64,000 bases of DNA from Centrapalus pauciflorus (taxonomy: Eukaryota; Streptophyta; Magnoliopsida; Asterales; Asteraceae). Under the pieces are notes generated by a model, which worked only from the letters and a program-made list of their open reading frames with translations, ran no database searches and was not told the DNA's origin. Positions within the stretch are counted from its first letter, which is position 1. Each line of letters opens with the position of its first letter. The stretch is taken from assembly GCA_020465985.1 (NCBI GenBank), contig JAANYP010004457.1:1-64000 (forward strand), read 5' to 3'. A program made the translations under genes and the position numbers. Below, piece after piece: positions 47,035 through 58,229 of the stretch.

Positions 47035-49336
47035 TGAAACACCCTCTCAACATAATATAATAGTTAATGGGATTATATTAAATTAACCATAATTAACCTG
47101 AGTTTGAAGAAAATTGGGCATGACCGTTCGCACGGAGTCCATATCCCTGTTTTCTTATAGATAATAATTTGAAACATATATTAATTTACAAGATACTTTC
47201 AAGTACTTTACAATCATCATCATCATCCCAAAAGACACTGGGGCATATATAGTTACATAACCAAATGTGTTGGTAGACAGCTACCCAAAATTCCCAACGT
47301 ACAGGCAACTAACTTTACCAAAAGTCAAGCTTCAGAAATAGGTCCGCTCACACTCTAGGACCTGAACCGGCAATCTCTTTGCCTTTGCTAGCACTTCCTG
47401 TAATACATGAAATGTGAGGGGTTAGCAAATAAAATTTGCTAAGTGAGTTACTAGATCGATATGGAGTGCAAAACATAAACATGTCATAATGTTTAAAAGG
47501 TTTATGAGATTACAAGTGCAATATCTTTTTAATAAAATAGTGTGGGCATAGCCCATTAATTTGCATAGGTTGCGAACATCGCCCGCTAACCCGCCGTTGT
47601 TGACCGAATCCCGGTCTAACAACTCCAAACGGCGCCCGAAGTCCGGTCACCTACTCCGTAAGCTTCCGGAAGTAGGAATTTATACGCACAAACACAAAGT
47701 AAGGCGCTTGATAATAATAATTACCTGGATATCCAGCGAGGCCAAATAACTGAGCATAGCTCATAATGGGTTAATGAAGCATGGGTATAATGTGTATGAC
47801 AAAGACATGATCATCAATGTAGCATGGAAGTTAATGTATATAACAGAAGGTATCAAGTCAGGTTTTCTGGCCATAGGCCATGATCAAATAGTAAACTACC
47901 AACTAGGGCAGGATGCCACATAAAATGATGTCATTAGATATGCACATTATCATAATAAAAAAAAACATGTAGATATGAATGCAACACACAAATCAATTCT
48001 AGAACTCACAAAGATAGGCTAAAAATAGCCTTTTAGTAGAAATATTGCCCCAAAGGCTCCTTAATGTCCAAAACCGATAACCGGTGCTCCGTTCAGATCC
48101 AAACCTATCAAACAATAATATTTAACGCACTCATAAGCTTTTGTATCATATTATAAGGTTTGGAATTCAAATGAATGAATCAAAGGCCTTCGGTTTAAAT
48201 TTCTGATTTTTATTGACACCATTGTCCCACTATTGAGTTTTATAGACTTTTTGGCGATATTTGGTGTTAAATTATATGTTATATAAGTGTGGAATGACCC
48301 CATGAGGTTATAGTGTCATTTTAGAGCTTAAAACAAGTATTTTTGGTGTACAGGGGCTCGACTCGACGAGTCAGAAGGGCGACTCATCGAGTCAAAACTC
48401 ATTAGAATCGAATTTATGCAAAACCTGACCTCGACTCGACGAGTCATTATGGTGACTCGTCGAGTCACCTCTGCAACCAGCCAGGAAAGAACGCCCTTTT
48501 TGACGTCCTGCTTGCCATATTTTCGTTCCAAACTCGTTTCCAACCCACCAAAACACCTCCAAACTTAGTTTTATGATATATATGCTGTATATAAACATAT
48601 ATGAACAAGGTCTAACATCTAACATCATTAAATCCAACTATTTCACCAATCAAATCCTTGGAATTAATCCAAGGATTTCCAAGCTCCATGAATTCAAATT
48701 CCATGGCCTTTTTGATGTTTTCTTGCATTTGCAAATTCAGAATTTCATCAAGCCATAACTATTAATCCTTGGCTCACCTTATTATGATTCTTCATCATTT
48801 GTTATGCATATAGTTATTAGGTCAATGGAGAAAAGGAAGGAGATTAGCACACCATAGGAAAGAGAAGCATACCATAAGTTTGATGAAATAGGTTGGCCAA
48901 CAATTCCAATCTTCTTAGCTAATTTGGCCACAAAATCCAGCCCTAAAGAAGTTTATTTGTGTGTCAAATATGCAGGGATTTTTTTTTCAAGGGAGAGGAT
49001 GAGAAAGAGGGCTCACTATTTGGGGTTAAATCCACCCTCAATTGGCCATTGCATTTTCACTTAGCCCCCCTCAAGGTTCACTTGTTTATATCCAGCCTTG
49101 ACAATCATTATTCTTCACATTTTCACTCCTCTATTGCATAACCCATTTGTACCATAAGCATCAAGGTTTTGTACATAAGGTTATGGGTTGCCAAAGTACA
49201 AGGCAATAAGCACATAATACAAGGGAGTAAGGCATGTGGCAAAGATTTAAGTTCAATCATAATTAAGCAACTAGATAAAATTTTCATTTGGCAAATAATC
49301 AATTATAATTAGTACCTTAAATGTGAGGGTGTTACA
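47035..49336 (-). mobile_element. Solo gypsy LTR3
   Basis: 2,302 bp, plus-strand ends TGAAACACCC and GGGTGTTACA, with exact 5-bp duplication ATGTG on both sides (47030-47034 and 49337-49341). The flanks join into continuous LTR4 sequence, so LTR3 inserted into LTR4. It contains a GACTCGACGAGTC array. Confidence 0.85.
48360..48466. promoter_or_regulatory. Palindromic GACTCGACGAGTC array in LTR3
   Basis: Four 13-base near-palindromes: 48360-48372 and 48433-48445 (GACTCGACGAGTC), 48381-48393 (GACTCATCGAGTC) and 48454-48466 (GACTCGTCGAGTC). Spacings are 21, 52 and 21 bases between starts, i.e. two pairs. Confidence 0.85.
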
Positions 49337-49536
49337 ATGTGTGTGTCGATGTCATGTCCAAACAGAAAACAAAACCAGCAGCTTTCTTTGTCTCTTTTCT
49401 ATATGCCTCGGATGAGTGCTGTGAAATTAGAGAAAGAAACAGCAGTCCCTAATCCTAATACCGAAACCCATCCCTTTTCTATATGTATGTGTGTGCAGCT
49501 AGTGTACATCAGAATATGTATGTATGTATATATATT

Positions 49537-49554
49537 ACACACACACACACACAC
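49537..49554. repeat. (AC)n microsatellite in LTR4
   Basis: About nine AC units directly after the LTR4 motif array; a TATG repeat precedes it. Confidence 0.9.
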
Positions 49555-51807
49555 AAACACATAGTGCAACAACCTTTCACCCATTAATTCATATACAAAC
49601 AAAGTATGTAAATTATGTTTGTGTATGTGCAGTGTGTGCATGACAGAAATAGAAACAATCACAGCTTTTAATTCTCATGAAATTAGTAAGTGTGTGCAGT
49701 GTGTGTAACAAAAAGATAATAGCCCAGCATTCCTTTTTCTTTCTAACAAAAGGCTCGGAAATGTGCATAGATGTGTATGTGTGTGCAGTATGCAAAACAA
49801 CAACATTTCAGCATGGTTTCTTATATAAATATACATACGATTCATAAAATGGCATTAGAATAAAGTAAGAACACATGTATGTGTGATCATATACAACTAA
49901 ATATTAAATAGGTGTTATGTAAATAAATATAAGGTTCATAATCATGACACTTAGATCATGTTCAAGTAAAAGCATAATGTTATACAAATTTCATGTAATT
50001 ATATGAACATACAACAATCAAATAAGTCCATGATATGTTCTCATGTGCCTTTACTAGATTAAACATTAAAGCATAAGCATATAGTTGATAAAAATAAGTG
50101 TATGAGGACATTTCAATACGCATATCTTAATTGTACATATAGTTCACTGCCATGATGAGTAAAGGAAAGCATAAAGTGAGATTTTAATAATAAGATACGC
50201 ATATTGACGCCATGAATATGTATCAGTTAAATTGTATGAACATTAAAATGCAAGTGTTATAAAATAATGACACTTATAAACATGTTATAAGTCATAAGGA
50301 CATAAATATGCATAGAATGTCAATTTCATGCATATGAATGAGTTAAACTTGCAAATAAAGCCAAAGAATGACCTAAAAGGTAATACATGTCCATGAAATT
50401 CATATAAGATCATAAAGCCATTAAATCATGTCGAATCCAAGATTTAATGTCTAATTGTGATTCAACAAAGTCTGAGATGACATGATAAGTCAAAAATGCA
50501 ATAAGTCTATACATAAGCTTCAGAAAGTCCAAGAATGCAACATAAATACACAATTGTGTTATAAAAGTCAATAAGCTTATGTAAATTGATTGCCAACAGG
50601 ATCAGCTAAATCTGAACTATGTTATAAAGCCAAGCCAGAAAAGTCAAGCTAAAAGTCATTAAAGTCAAGCCCAGTCAATAAAGCCAAGTCAAAGTCAGAG
50701 AAGCAAGTCAGAGCTAAAGTTAGTAAAGTCAAAACTAAAGTCTGTAAAGCTAAAGTCAAATCCTGAGATAACTCAGGTGATGGATTTAATCTGCTTGCGA
50801 AAGTCAAAGTCAACAGCCATGCAATAAAACCAGTAACTGTGAGTTATAGATATAACTGTATACACGCTTGTCTTCCTGTGAGACATATTGTTGTTCTAGC
50901 TTTATTTGAAAGTCTATATGCTCAGCTAGAATATGACCTGTGCACACCTTGGTACGGTGATGCCCTATGGATCATGATAACTTTTAATATATCATCCTTC
51001 ACACATGTCTTTACAGTCTGAATTAGTCTTGGATATATATTGTTGTTGCTATCTTGATTCATTACTTTGAATGCTTTTAGTCATTTGTCTTGTTAACTAT
51101 GTTTTTCATATGCTTCCGTACAATTCAAGTCTGAGTAAGTCTATGCCAGTCTATGATTAAGTCTACTCTGATATTCACCCACGTTGTCTTACTGGTAGCT
51201 AGCCCAGTATGTGGCTGATCCCCACAATTAAAAGCATGTGCGTGGGAATAGACATCATCCGATCTTAAGTCCTATGTCTCACAATGTTCGGCTGATAGGG
51301 GCAGCTTTGATAAAATCACGCTTAAAGTCAAAGTCAGAGCCTAAAGTCAAAAGTCAAGCCACCGCTTAAATTGTCATAGCATGTTAACGGTTAAATCTAT
51401 AATCTCACTAAGCCAACCGCTTACAGTTATTGTTGAATCTTTTTACAGGTTTAATCAAAGGAAAAGGTCAGCTGAACCAAGTCCTTAGGATCTACAAGTC
51501 CTAATTTGAAGTCACTAGACCATTACTGAATCTGCAATTGTTATCGAAAATGGATGAATATGGTGGTGGTTTAGGTAGAAGCAGCGACATGTATTGTGGT
51601 TATGTACTAGATTAGTATCCTTGTGCCATTAATAGTTTAGTTTTAAATTTAATAGTTTTGTATTTAACTTGTTGTAATCTATTCCTAACTTTGGTAAGAT
51701 GACTTAATTCTGCACTTTATTATATTCTATCTTAGTTGTGATTGATGCTATATTGCTACTTGGATCCTAGTCGTCAAGGCTGCCCCGTAAGGGGTGGGGT
51801 CTTGACA

Positions 51808-52970
51808 CAGACGGTTTTAGGGGATTATGCATGAATGGTACCCCGTAGGACTTAATTTCCTAGACCAGCTAGGCTGCCCTCGAATCTTTTGAGGCTAAAA
51901 ACATGATTAAGCTCTCCCCCTTATTACATGAGTTTTCCAAAATCTTTTGACGCATTATTTTCATTTAAGCACAAATGCACCTTAACATACTTAACTCAAA
52001 TTACATTAAAATGTTAATTATTATCACGACTATTAACATAATAATAGAATTTCTTACTAACACTAACTAATTTCCGGATACATTTTCTATGTGTCATCAT
52101 TTTTCACGGCTTGATCGAAACAAGAACTATTGAGACTGCATTGACACTAAGCATTCACTCGGCAAATGAAAATAAAACACACTCAATTACTGAAACAAAC
52201 AAGCAAACCTAAATATGATAAATGTGAATAGCAAGGAACGATGGTACATGATCACTAGTAAGGAGGAAGAGGAGGACCGAAGATACTATTGAAAAAGCTA
52301 TCAACCTGAATATCCTCTTGATGTCGAAGCCCCTCTCAATATGCCCAGTTCTGTTGTTCATGATATGTCGTAGCTCTCTGCCCAGGTGGTCAAATTTCAG
52401 TCTAATAAAACAATTGTGGAGGCTCGTTAGATCATATTAAACATTTCATAGATACTACCCTTCCCAACTTAGACCATTGTGACGTCCTCGTCACATAAAC
52501 ACATTATAATGGGCAGACAACGAACACAATCAGATTCTTAATAAGATTCATTGCTTATTTGGGATAGATGAAACTAAATATAAGTACACTTAAGTCTAGA
52601 AACAACTAAAATTGGGTTAGAAATCCTCCCCAACTTAGTTGGTGACACTAACATTTAACTAAAACAAAGAAATAACTAAAACAATCCACCTTTTCGTAGG
52701 GAATCACGATTGCATTTAACACGTGCAACAAGCCGTTAAACCCCTCGGTATCCCAAGTGGACGAGTGTTGTCTCGTGAGGGTTTCCAGAATCACACCCAC
52801 AAAGTTCTCTGGGTTGCCTCCCCGGAAGTGCTAAGTTTTACATCTTCAGCCAGACATACTGCTCCTATACTACCCTAACTATTTTTGGGATCTTCAATCT
52901 AATTAGTTGAAAGACTAGCATACTATTGGTGGCCCATTGAACATAATATTTTAACATATGTCCATTTACT
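51808..52970 (-). other. Athila 3' non-coding region, proximal piece
   Basis: Read on the minus strand it contains TTCCGGGGAGGCAACCCAG (about 52810-52830), the segment that normally follows integrase in Athila-type elements. The integrase itself should lie between this and RNase H but is absent. No ORF of note. Confidence 0.7.
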
Positions 52971-54334
52971 TTAAATGGGGTGCCACCCTTTAGGTATTTT
53001 GGAAATTGACAGTAATTGTTCATCAAGGAAGGAGTCCCTAATGTGATCAGTTAAGTCTAAAGGAAGAGTTGGGAGCCTAGATAGGTAGTCGGCAACAACA
53101 TTCTCAGTGCCTTTCTTGTCCCTTATTTCTAAATTAAATTCTTGTAATAGAAGAATCCACCGAATTAATCGAGGTTTGGCAACCTTCTTTGCTAACAACT
53201 GCCCTAAAGCACTGTGGTCTGAGTACACGACTACTTTTGCCCCCCCCCCCCAATATATGATCTAAATTTATCAAGGGCAAACACTACAGCTAACAATTCT
53301 TTTTCCGTAGTAGTGTAGTTCATCTGTGCCTCATTGAATGTTTTACTTGCGTAGTAAATGACCACATGTTTCTTTTCAACTCTCTGGCCAAACACATCAC
53401 CTACTGTATAATCACTACCATCACACATGATCTCAAAGTGTTGAGACCAATCTGGAGATTGCAGAATTTGTGCTTCTGTTAACTTTGCTTTCAACTTCTC
53501 AAATGCTTGCATGCATGCTTCATCGAAGTTAAATTCTGTGTCTTTTGCCAAGAGATTACATAATGGTCTTGAGATTGCACTGAGATCCTTAATGAATCGC
53601 TTATAGAAACCAGCATGACCTAAAAAGGATCTCACTCCTTTAACATTGGTGGGCGGTGGAAGTGATGAAATCAACTGGACTTCTGCTTTGTCCACTTCCA
53701 TACCTTTCTCGGACACAATGTGTCGCAGGACTATATCTTCTTTCACCATGAAGTGGCTCTTTTTCCAACTTAACACTGAGTTGGCTTCAGTGCATCTCTT
53801 TAGAACTTTTTCTAGATGTCCTAAACATTCTTCAAATGACTTATCAAAAATTGAAAAGTCATCCATAAAGATTTCAAGAGAACCACCCTCCATATCTGAA
53901 AAGATAGCCATCATACATCGCTAAAATATGGCGGGTGCATTACATAGTCCAAAAGGCATCCTTCAGTACGTAAAGGTTCCATATGGACATGTAAATGTTG
54001 TTTTCTCTTGATCTTCTAGATGGATTGGGATTTGGTTATATACAGAGTAACCATCCAGGAAACAATATAACTTTTGACCTGCTATGTTTTTCACTATTTG
54101 ATCAATGAATGGTAGTGGAAAATGATCCTTGGATGTAACAGTATTCAGTTTCCTGTAATCTATGCATACTTTCCATCCAATTACAGGGCGGGTAGTGATC
54201 TTTCCTGCTTTTTTTGTGTCTATCAATGTGATTCCCGATTTCTTAGGCACGTTTTGGGTTGGACTAATCCATTTACTATCAGATTTTGGATAACCGATTC
54301 CATCGTCCAACCATTTCAAGATTTCCTTCCTCAC
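52971..54334 (-). pseudogene. pol: Athila reverse transcriptase and RNase H
   Basis: RT starts near 54334 (MRKEILKWLDDGIGYP), with VCIDYRKLN, HFPLPFIDQ, FLDGYSVYNQI and PYGTFTY, and the catalytic FMDDFSIF further on. Two in-frame stops lie between these parts (TGA near 53961, TAG near 53921), where the consensus would have Arg and Gln. RNase H follows (EIMCDGSDYTVG, NYTTTEKELLAVVFAL), then a 12-base C run (53240-53251) with a frameshift, then YSDHSALGQLLAKK and VADYLSRLP. The frame ends at 52971, without integrase. Confidence 0.88.
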
Positions 54335-55034
54335 TACCTCCCTTAAATTTGGGATTCAATCTCCTTTGTGCATCTCTTACTGGTTTAGCTTCTGGATCAG
54401 TGATAATTCTATGCATACATAAGGTAGGGCTGATTCCTTTCAATTCCGTTATTGTCAACCTACTACCTCTTTATACTTTACTAGTACTTGCAGTAGGGCT
54501 TTTTCTTGTGCTTCGGTTAGATCTGATGAAATAATGACAGGAATAGTGTCATTTGGACCTAAGAAAGCATACTTCAAATGAACATGCAAGGTCGTTAGTT
54601 CTAGAACAGGTGGTTAATCTATCGAAGGTCTTGCAGGTTGAGGTAAATCAATTGGTAATTTTCAGTCTTATGGGTCCACGGTGGTTGTTTAGATTCCAGT
54701 GTGGATTACATGACTACCTCAAGCACATAACATTGCTCAGAGTTCATCATGGCAGTGTCATGCTCAGCAAAGAATAACTCGATGGTATCCTTGGCATTGA
54801 TTAATGAACCATGTTGCTGCACAAACTCATCCACCACATCTATCATGTAACATTCTGAATAGATTGAAGCAATGGTGGAAGTATTGAACACATTTAATCG
54901 CAAATTGTGATTCCCAAAGGCAATATCTACAGCCCCCGTTCTACAATTGGTTTAAGCATTAGTTGTAGCTAAGAATGCTCTACCAAAGATAATGACTGGT
55001 TGGTTTTCTCCAAGAGAACTCTCTGTATCCAAGA
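54335..55034 (-). pseudogene. Athila protease-RT linker, degraded
   Basis: Should encode the region between protease and RT, but only short frames survive. It is AT-neutral and shows no insertion. Traces of Athila sequence upstream of RT can be followed near 54340-54420. Confidence 0.5.
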
Positions 55035-55908
55035 CTAAGAAGTCGACCGATAGTAAAAATTTTCTATTTTTACTATCACATCCAATAAGATACCCCTTGA
55101 ACTTTTTGTTGACCGATCTGCCAACTGCAGAATAATATCAGCGGCTTGTAACTGGCCCAGATCATGTTTATCAAACAAATTTCCAGGTAAGATGTTTACA
55201 CTGCCTCCAAGGTCGAGTAATGCCTTTTTGATTTGCACATTGCCAATTGTCACTTGAATCAAAGGTGATCCAGGATCTTTCAGCTTTGGTGGCAAGGAAT
55301 TAGAAATTACTGCACTCACTTGCTCAGTTAAGTTGGTCTGCTTGGGAAACGAGACCTTAAACTTCCTTTTCTTCGTGCAGAGATCTTTTAGAAATTTGGC
55401 ATAAGAGAGTACTTGTGAATAGCCTTGACCTGATTAAATAGGTCCCACAAATCCTCGGGTTGTGGACCTCTCTTACCATACAGAGAAGATTTCGGATTTT
55501 CCAAAGCAGCAGGGTAAGGTTGAGGAGCTGTGGTGTCCTGATCCTTAACCATCTCCCCAACTGTGGGAGTTGGATATCTTCCTTGATTGGTTCCTTGAAA
55601 GTAACTTTCTTAGAACCTTCCTTCTTCTTAGGATCCTCTGTCTCTTCAAACACGACCTCAGTGTCGGTGTCTTCTTCTACTTCTTGTTCCTTTGGCATTT
55701 CGATCTTATTATCTACTTGTCTACCACTTCTCAGGGTAGTCACCTTGGACACTTCAGTCACCTCATGATTTTTCTCTTTGTCGTGTGCGTGCGAAGGATT
55801 TGGAAAAGTGTTACTCGGAAGCTTTCCTTCCTCTCTTTTTGTGAGCGATTCAGCTATCTGACCCGGTTGGCGACTCAACATCGTGTTAATAGGCGATTTT
55901 TGATTCAT
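55035..55908 (-). pseudogene. Athila gag C-terminus and protease
   Basis: The upstream frame (55908-55357) has VTTLRSGRQVDNK, an acidic stretch and KKVTFKEP, typical of the Athila gag-protease linker; its last third is out of frame. The protease (55319-55035) has SNSLPPKLKDPGSPLIQV and the active-site region ALLDLGGSVNILP, where Athila proteases usually have D-L-G-A-S. A frameshift near 55340 separates the two. Confidence 0.82.
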
Positions 55909-55929
55909 GAATTCTGCGAACTCTGTAAA

Positions 55930-57167
55930 TTATGAAGAACTCATGTTCGTTTCCATATGAAAGTGGGGTTGATCATGTTGGTTTGGTTCGTAATATTGTT
56001 CATCCTTAGCAGCAGAAGTTGAACCATATTGATATTCTCTTCGTGGTGGTTCATACTTTAGTTTAGTCTGATGATCAGTAGGCTGATCATTTTTCCATCG
56101 AAAAGTAGGATGATTTCTCCATCCCGGATTATAGGTTTTCGAAAATGGGTTATCTCTCTCCCGATGAGCTCTAAAACCATATAATTCATTAGCATATTCC
56201 TCAGTAGGTTGCACTTGAGGACATGCTTCAGAATGATGAGATGAATCTCCGCATATTACGCAATTAACTGATGCAACAGGGTTTTTGCTAAAACCCTTCA
56301 TCAATTGATCTATCTTCTTTCCGAGTTCTGAGATTTTACTATTTACGTCATGTTTCCAGGCATTGTCTATACCTGATACCTGAACTCCAATACTATTCTT
56401 AGAACTGGCTTGAACCTTGAGACCTTTACTGAGTTGATTCAGTAATTCCCAAGCCTCATCATCTTCTTTAGCTAAGGATGTGCCACCTGTAGCGGCGATG
56501 ACCATGTTCCGGCTTTCTTGGCTCATACCATGAAAGAAAGTTTTGACGAGCATCCATTTTAGAACCTCGTGGTGTGGGCAAGCTCTTAGCAATTCATTCA
56601 TCCGATCAAATGCCTCATAAAATTGTTCACCAGCTTTTTGTTTAAAACCGTTGATCTCTTTTCGTTTCTTAGTGGTTTTACTTACGGGGTAATACTGATT
56701 GAGAAATTCGCGCTTCATTTGATCCCAGGTTGTGATGATATTGGTGGGTAACGACAAAAACCAATTCTTGGCTTTTTTTCTATTAGTGAAAAAAGGGAAT
56801 AAGCGAAGTTTTAAACCCTCGGTGGTTATACCTCGAACGTGATTAGCTTTACAAATAGCTGTGAATTCAGCTAAATGCTCGTATGGTTCCTCCTTAGGCA
56901 TACCTAAAGAATTTGGAATAGTTAAGGTCGTACTTCGGGTTCATTCTCATTTTCCGGATATCGAATAGGCAAGGGATCGGGCACATCACCAGGGCGATAA
57001 TGTGACTCGACGGTCCTTCTCAGTTGTTCACCCATTCTAACAATTAGAGACTCCAATATTTCAGCTTCGAGATCTCTTGGTGGATTTGGCTCCTCAAAAG
57101 TTGGAATTTCTTCCTCTTGATTAATTTCGTCCTGCGCACCTTAGATAATTGCTTGAACTCTCCGTGG
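55930..57167 (-). pseudogene. gag: Athila gag
   Basis: The main frame (56901-55930) has the Athila capsid core: LRLFPFFTNRKKAKNWFLSL, MKREFLNQYYPVSKT, EQFYEAFDRMNELLRACPHH, then a single knuckle-like CVICGDSSHHSEAC and a PGWRNHPTF segment. The N-terminal part is read in another frame above 56940 (GEQLRRTVESHYRPGD). One frameshift and nearby stops join them. The true start is uncertain. Confidence 0.85.
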
Positions 57168-57461
57168 TTGCTTTTTGTTGTTTCTGCACCTTAGCGACCT
57201 TCCGATTGGATTTAGCTACTTTTTCGATCTCAGATTCGAATCGTAACAGTGATACCCTACCCGAACGGTGTGTGTGCATAAACTATGAAGGAACTTACTA
57301 AACTAATTATTTTTGGTGGTAAGAGTAGTGTGACTACAATTACCTTTTTGGAATTTATAATTTTTTTGGGCTTTTAATAAATATAAATGAAAATACGGTA
57401 AAACAAAGTACTAACTTAAACTAAGGCAAAAACTAACTAGCCCTAACAAAGCGCTTACCGC
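57168..57461 (-). other. Athila 5' leader
   Basis: Leader between the primer site and gag. AT-rich towards the primer site; nothing else recognised. Confidence 0.6.
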
Positions 57462-57479
57462 TTCCCGGCAAAGGCGTCA
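57462..57479 (-). promoter_or_regulatory. Athila primer binding site
   Basis: Minus-strand TGACGCCTTTGCCGGGAA resembles the TGGCGCC..TTGCCGGGGA primer sites of Athila/Tat elements, five bases from the LTR border. Confidence 0.8.
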
Positions 57480-57484
57480 AAATC

Positions 57485-57590
57485 TGACGAGCCGTCGTTG
57501 TAGCTCGCAGACATAGACCTAAATACCTACTAGTGTAAGGAAGTAAGGGTCGAATCCACAGGGAGGTTGGAGGTTTATTAGGGTTATATC
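57485..57590 (-). repeat. Athila 5' LTR remnant
   Basis: The first 106 bases match the 3' LTR from 44494 (CGTCGTTGTAGCTC, CCTACTAGTGTA, GGTCGAATCCACAGGGAG). The match ends where SIRE-D begins. Confidence 0.85.
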
Positions 57591-57596
57591 TAGACG

Positions 57597-58188
57597 TGAC
57601 ACACACCAACGAGTGCGGAATCCTCGTTAGCGGCTTGACGGATATATCACTCACACGAAACACGGAAACTACCACAGCGTTGTACGAACGACTACGAACG
57701 AACCTACGCGATGATTCTCTCCGAAAACACACACTATTTGCTGATAAACTCGAGATCGCCTTCTGCTAATCACTCACACGAAATCTGCAAAAGTCTGCTA
57801 ATCATTCGAGTTAATCCCTAGTTATAGAGACCCATTCGAGTTTGTCATGGGACAAACTCGAACCAGGCCCAAGGCCCATTCGAATTTGTCCACATGACAA
57901 ATTCGAATTTACCTTCGATGTGAAATTCGAATGTATACTAAATTTGAATTTCACCTGTACAAACTTCTATTTGAATACATGTTTTAACTTATGTTTGATT
58001 TAATCTGTGAACTTTATGTTTGAATTTCTTGTAATATGTTACACCAAGTTCAAACATACAAACAATAAATATCAAACACATAAAATCACATATATCAAAT
58101 ACTAGTTCATATTGAATACCTTGTAATATCACTTACACAAAATGCTAATACAACTTAGACTGCTATCGTCACACAGGTTGTACCAACA
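57597..58188 (-). repeat. SIRE-D 3' LTR
   Basis: In element orientation it begins TGTTGGTACAACC at 58188; the other end is placed near 57597 and is uncertain. It has TTCGAA and ACTCGAA-type motifs at 57798-57950, several in inverted orientation, upstream of a TATA-like TCTATAAC (about 57820-57830). Confidence 0.8.
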
Positions 58189-58199
58189 GACTCCCCCTT
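58189..58199 (-). promoter_or_regulatory. SIRE-D polypurine tract
   Basis: Minus-strand AAGGGGGAGTC abuts the LTR start. Confidence 0.88.
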
Positions 58200-58229
58200 G
58201 ACGATAACTTCTAACTATTTACATTTTCA

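Larger units (their letters stand above)
45948..51807 (+). mobile_element. Solo gypsy LTR4, with LTR3 nested inside
   Basis: Starts TGTAACAAGC and ends GGGTCTTGACA, flanked by CAAAC (45943-45947) and CAGAC (51808-51812), a 5-bp duplication with one mismatch. Without LTR3 it is about 3.55 kb. It has a TTCGGTA array (46782-47000, with a last motif near 49460), then an AC microsatellite, the order of the Gy1 and Gy2 LTRs but in the opposite strand. A stretch rich in AAAGTCAAGTC-like repeats lies at 50625-50770. No internal coding region or primer site is attached. Confidence 0.75.
44494..57590 (-). mobile_element. Athila-type Ty3/gypsy element, interrupted
   Basis: Minus-strand element: 5' LTR remnant (57485-57590), Athila-type primer site, gag, protease, RT, RNase H, a 3' non-coding region, polypurine tract and full 3' LTR (44494-45561). 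Integrase is missing. Solo LTR4 lies in the 3' region and SIRE-D cuts the 5' LTR. The 3' LTR ends, TGACGAG and CTCATCA, form an inverted repeat. Confidence 0.88.

Noticed and set aside
48328..48637. Overlapping minus-strand ORFs across the palindrome array
   Set aside because: Frames are kept open by the palindromic DNA; no protein character.
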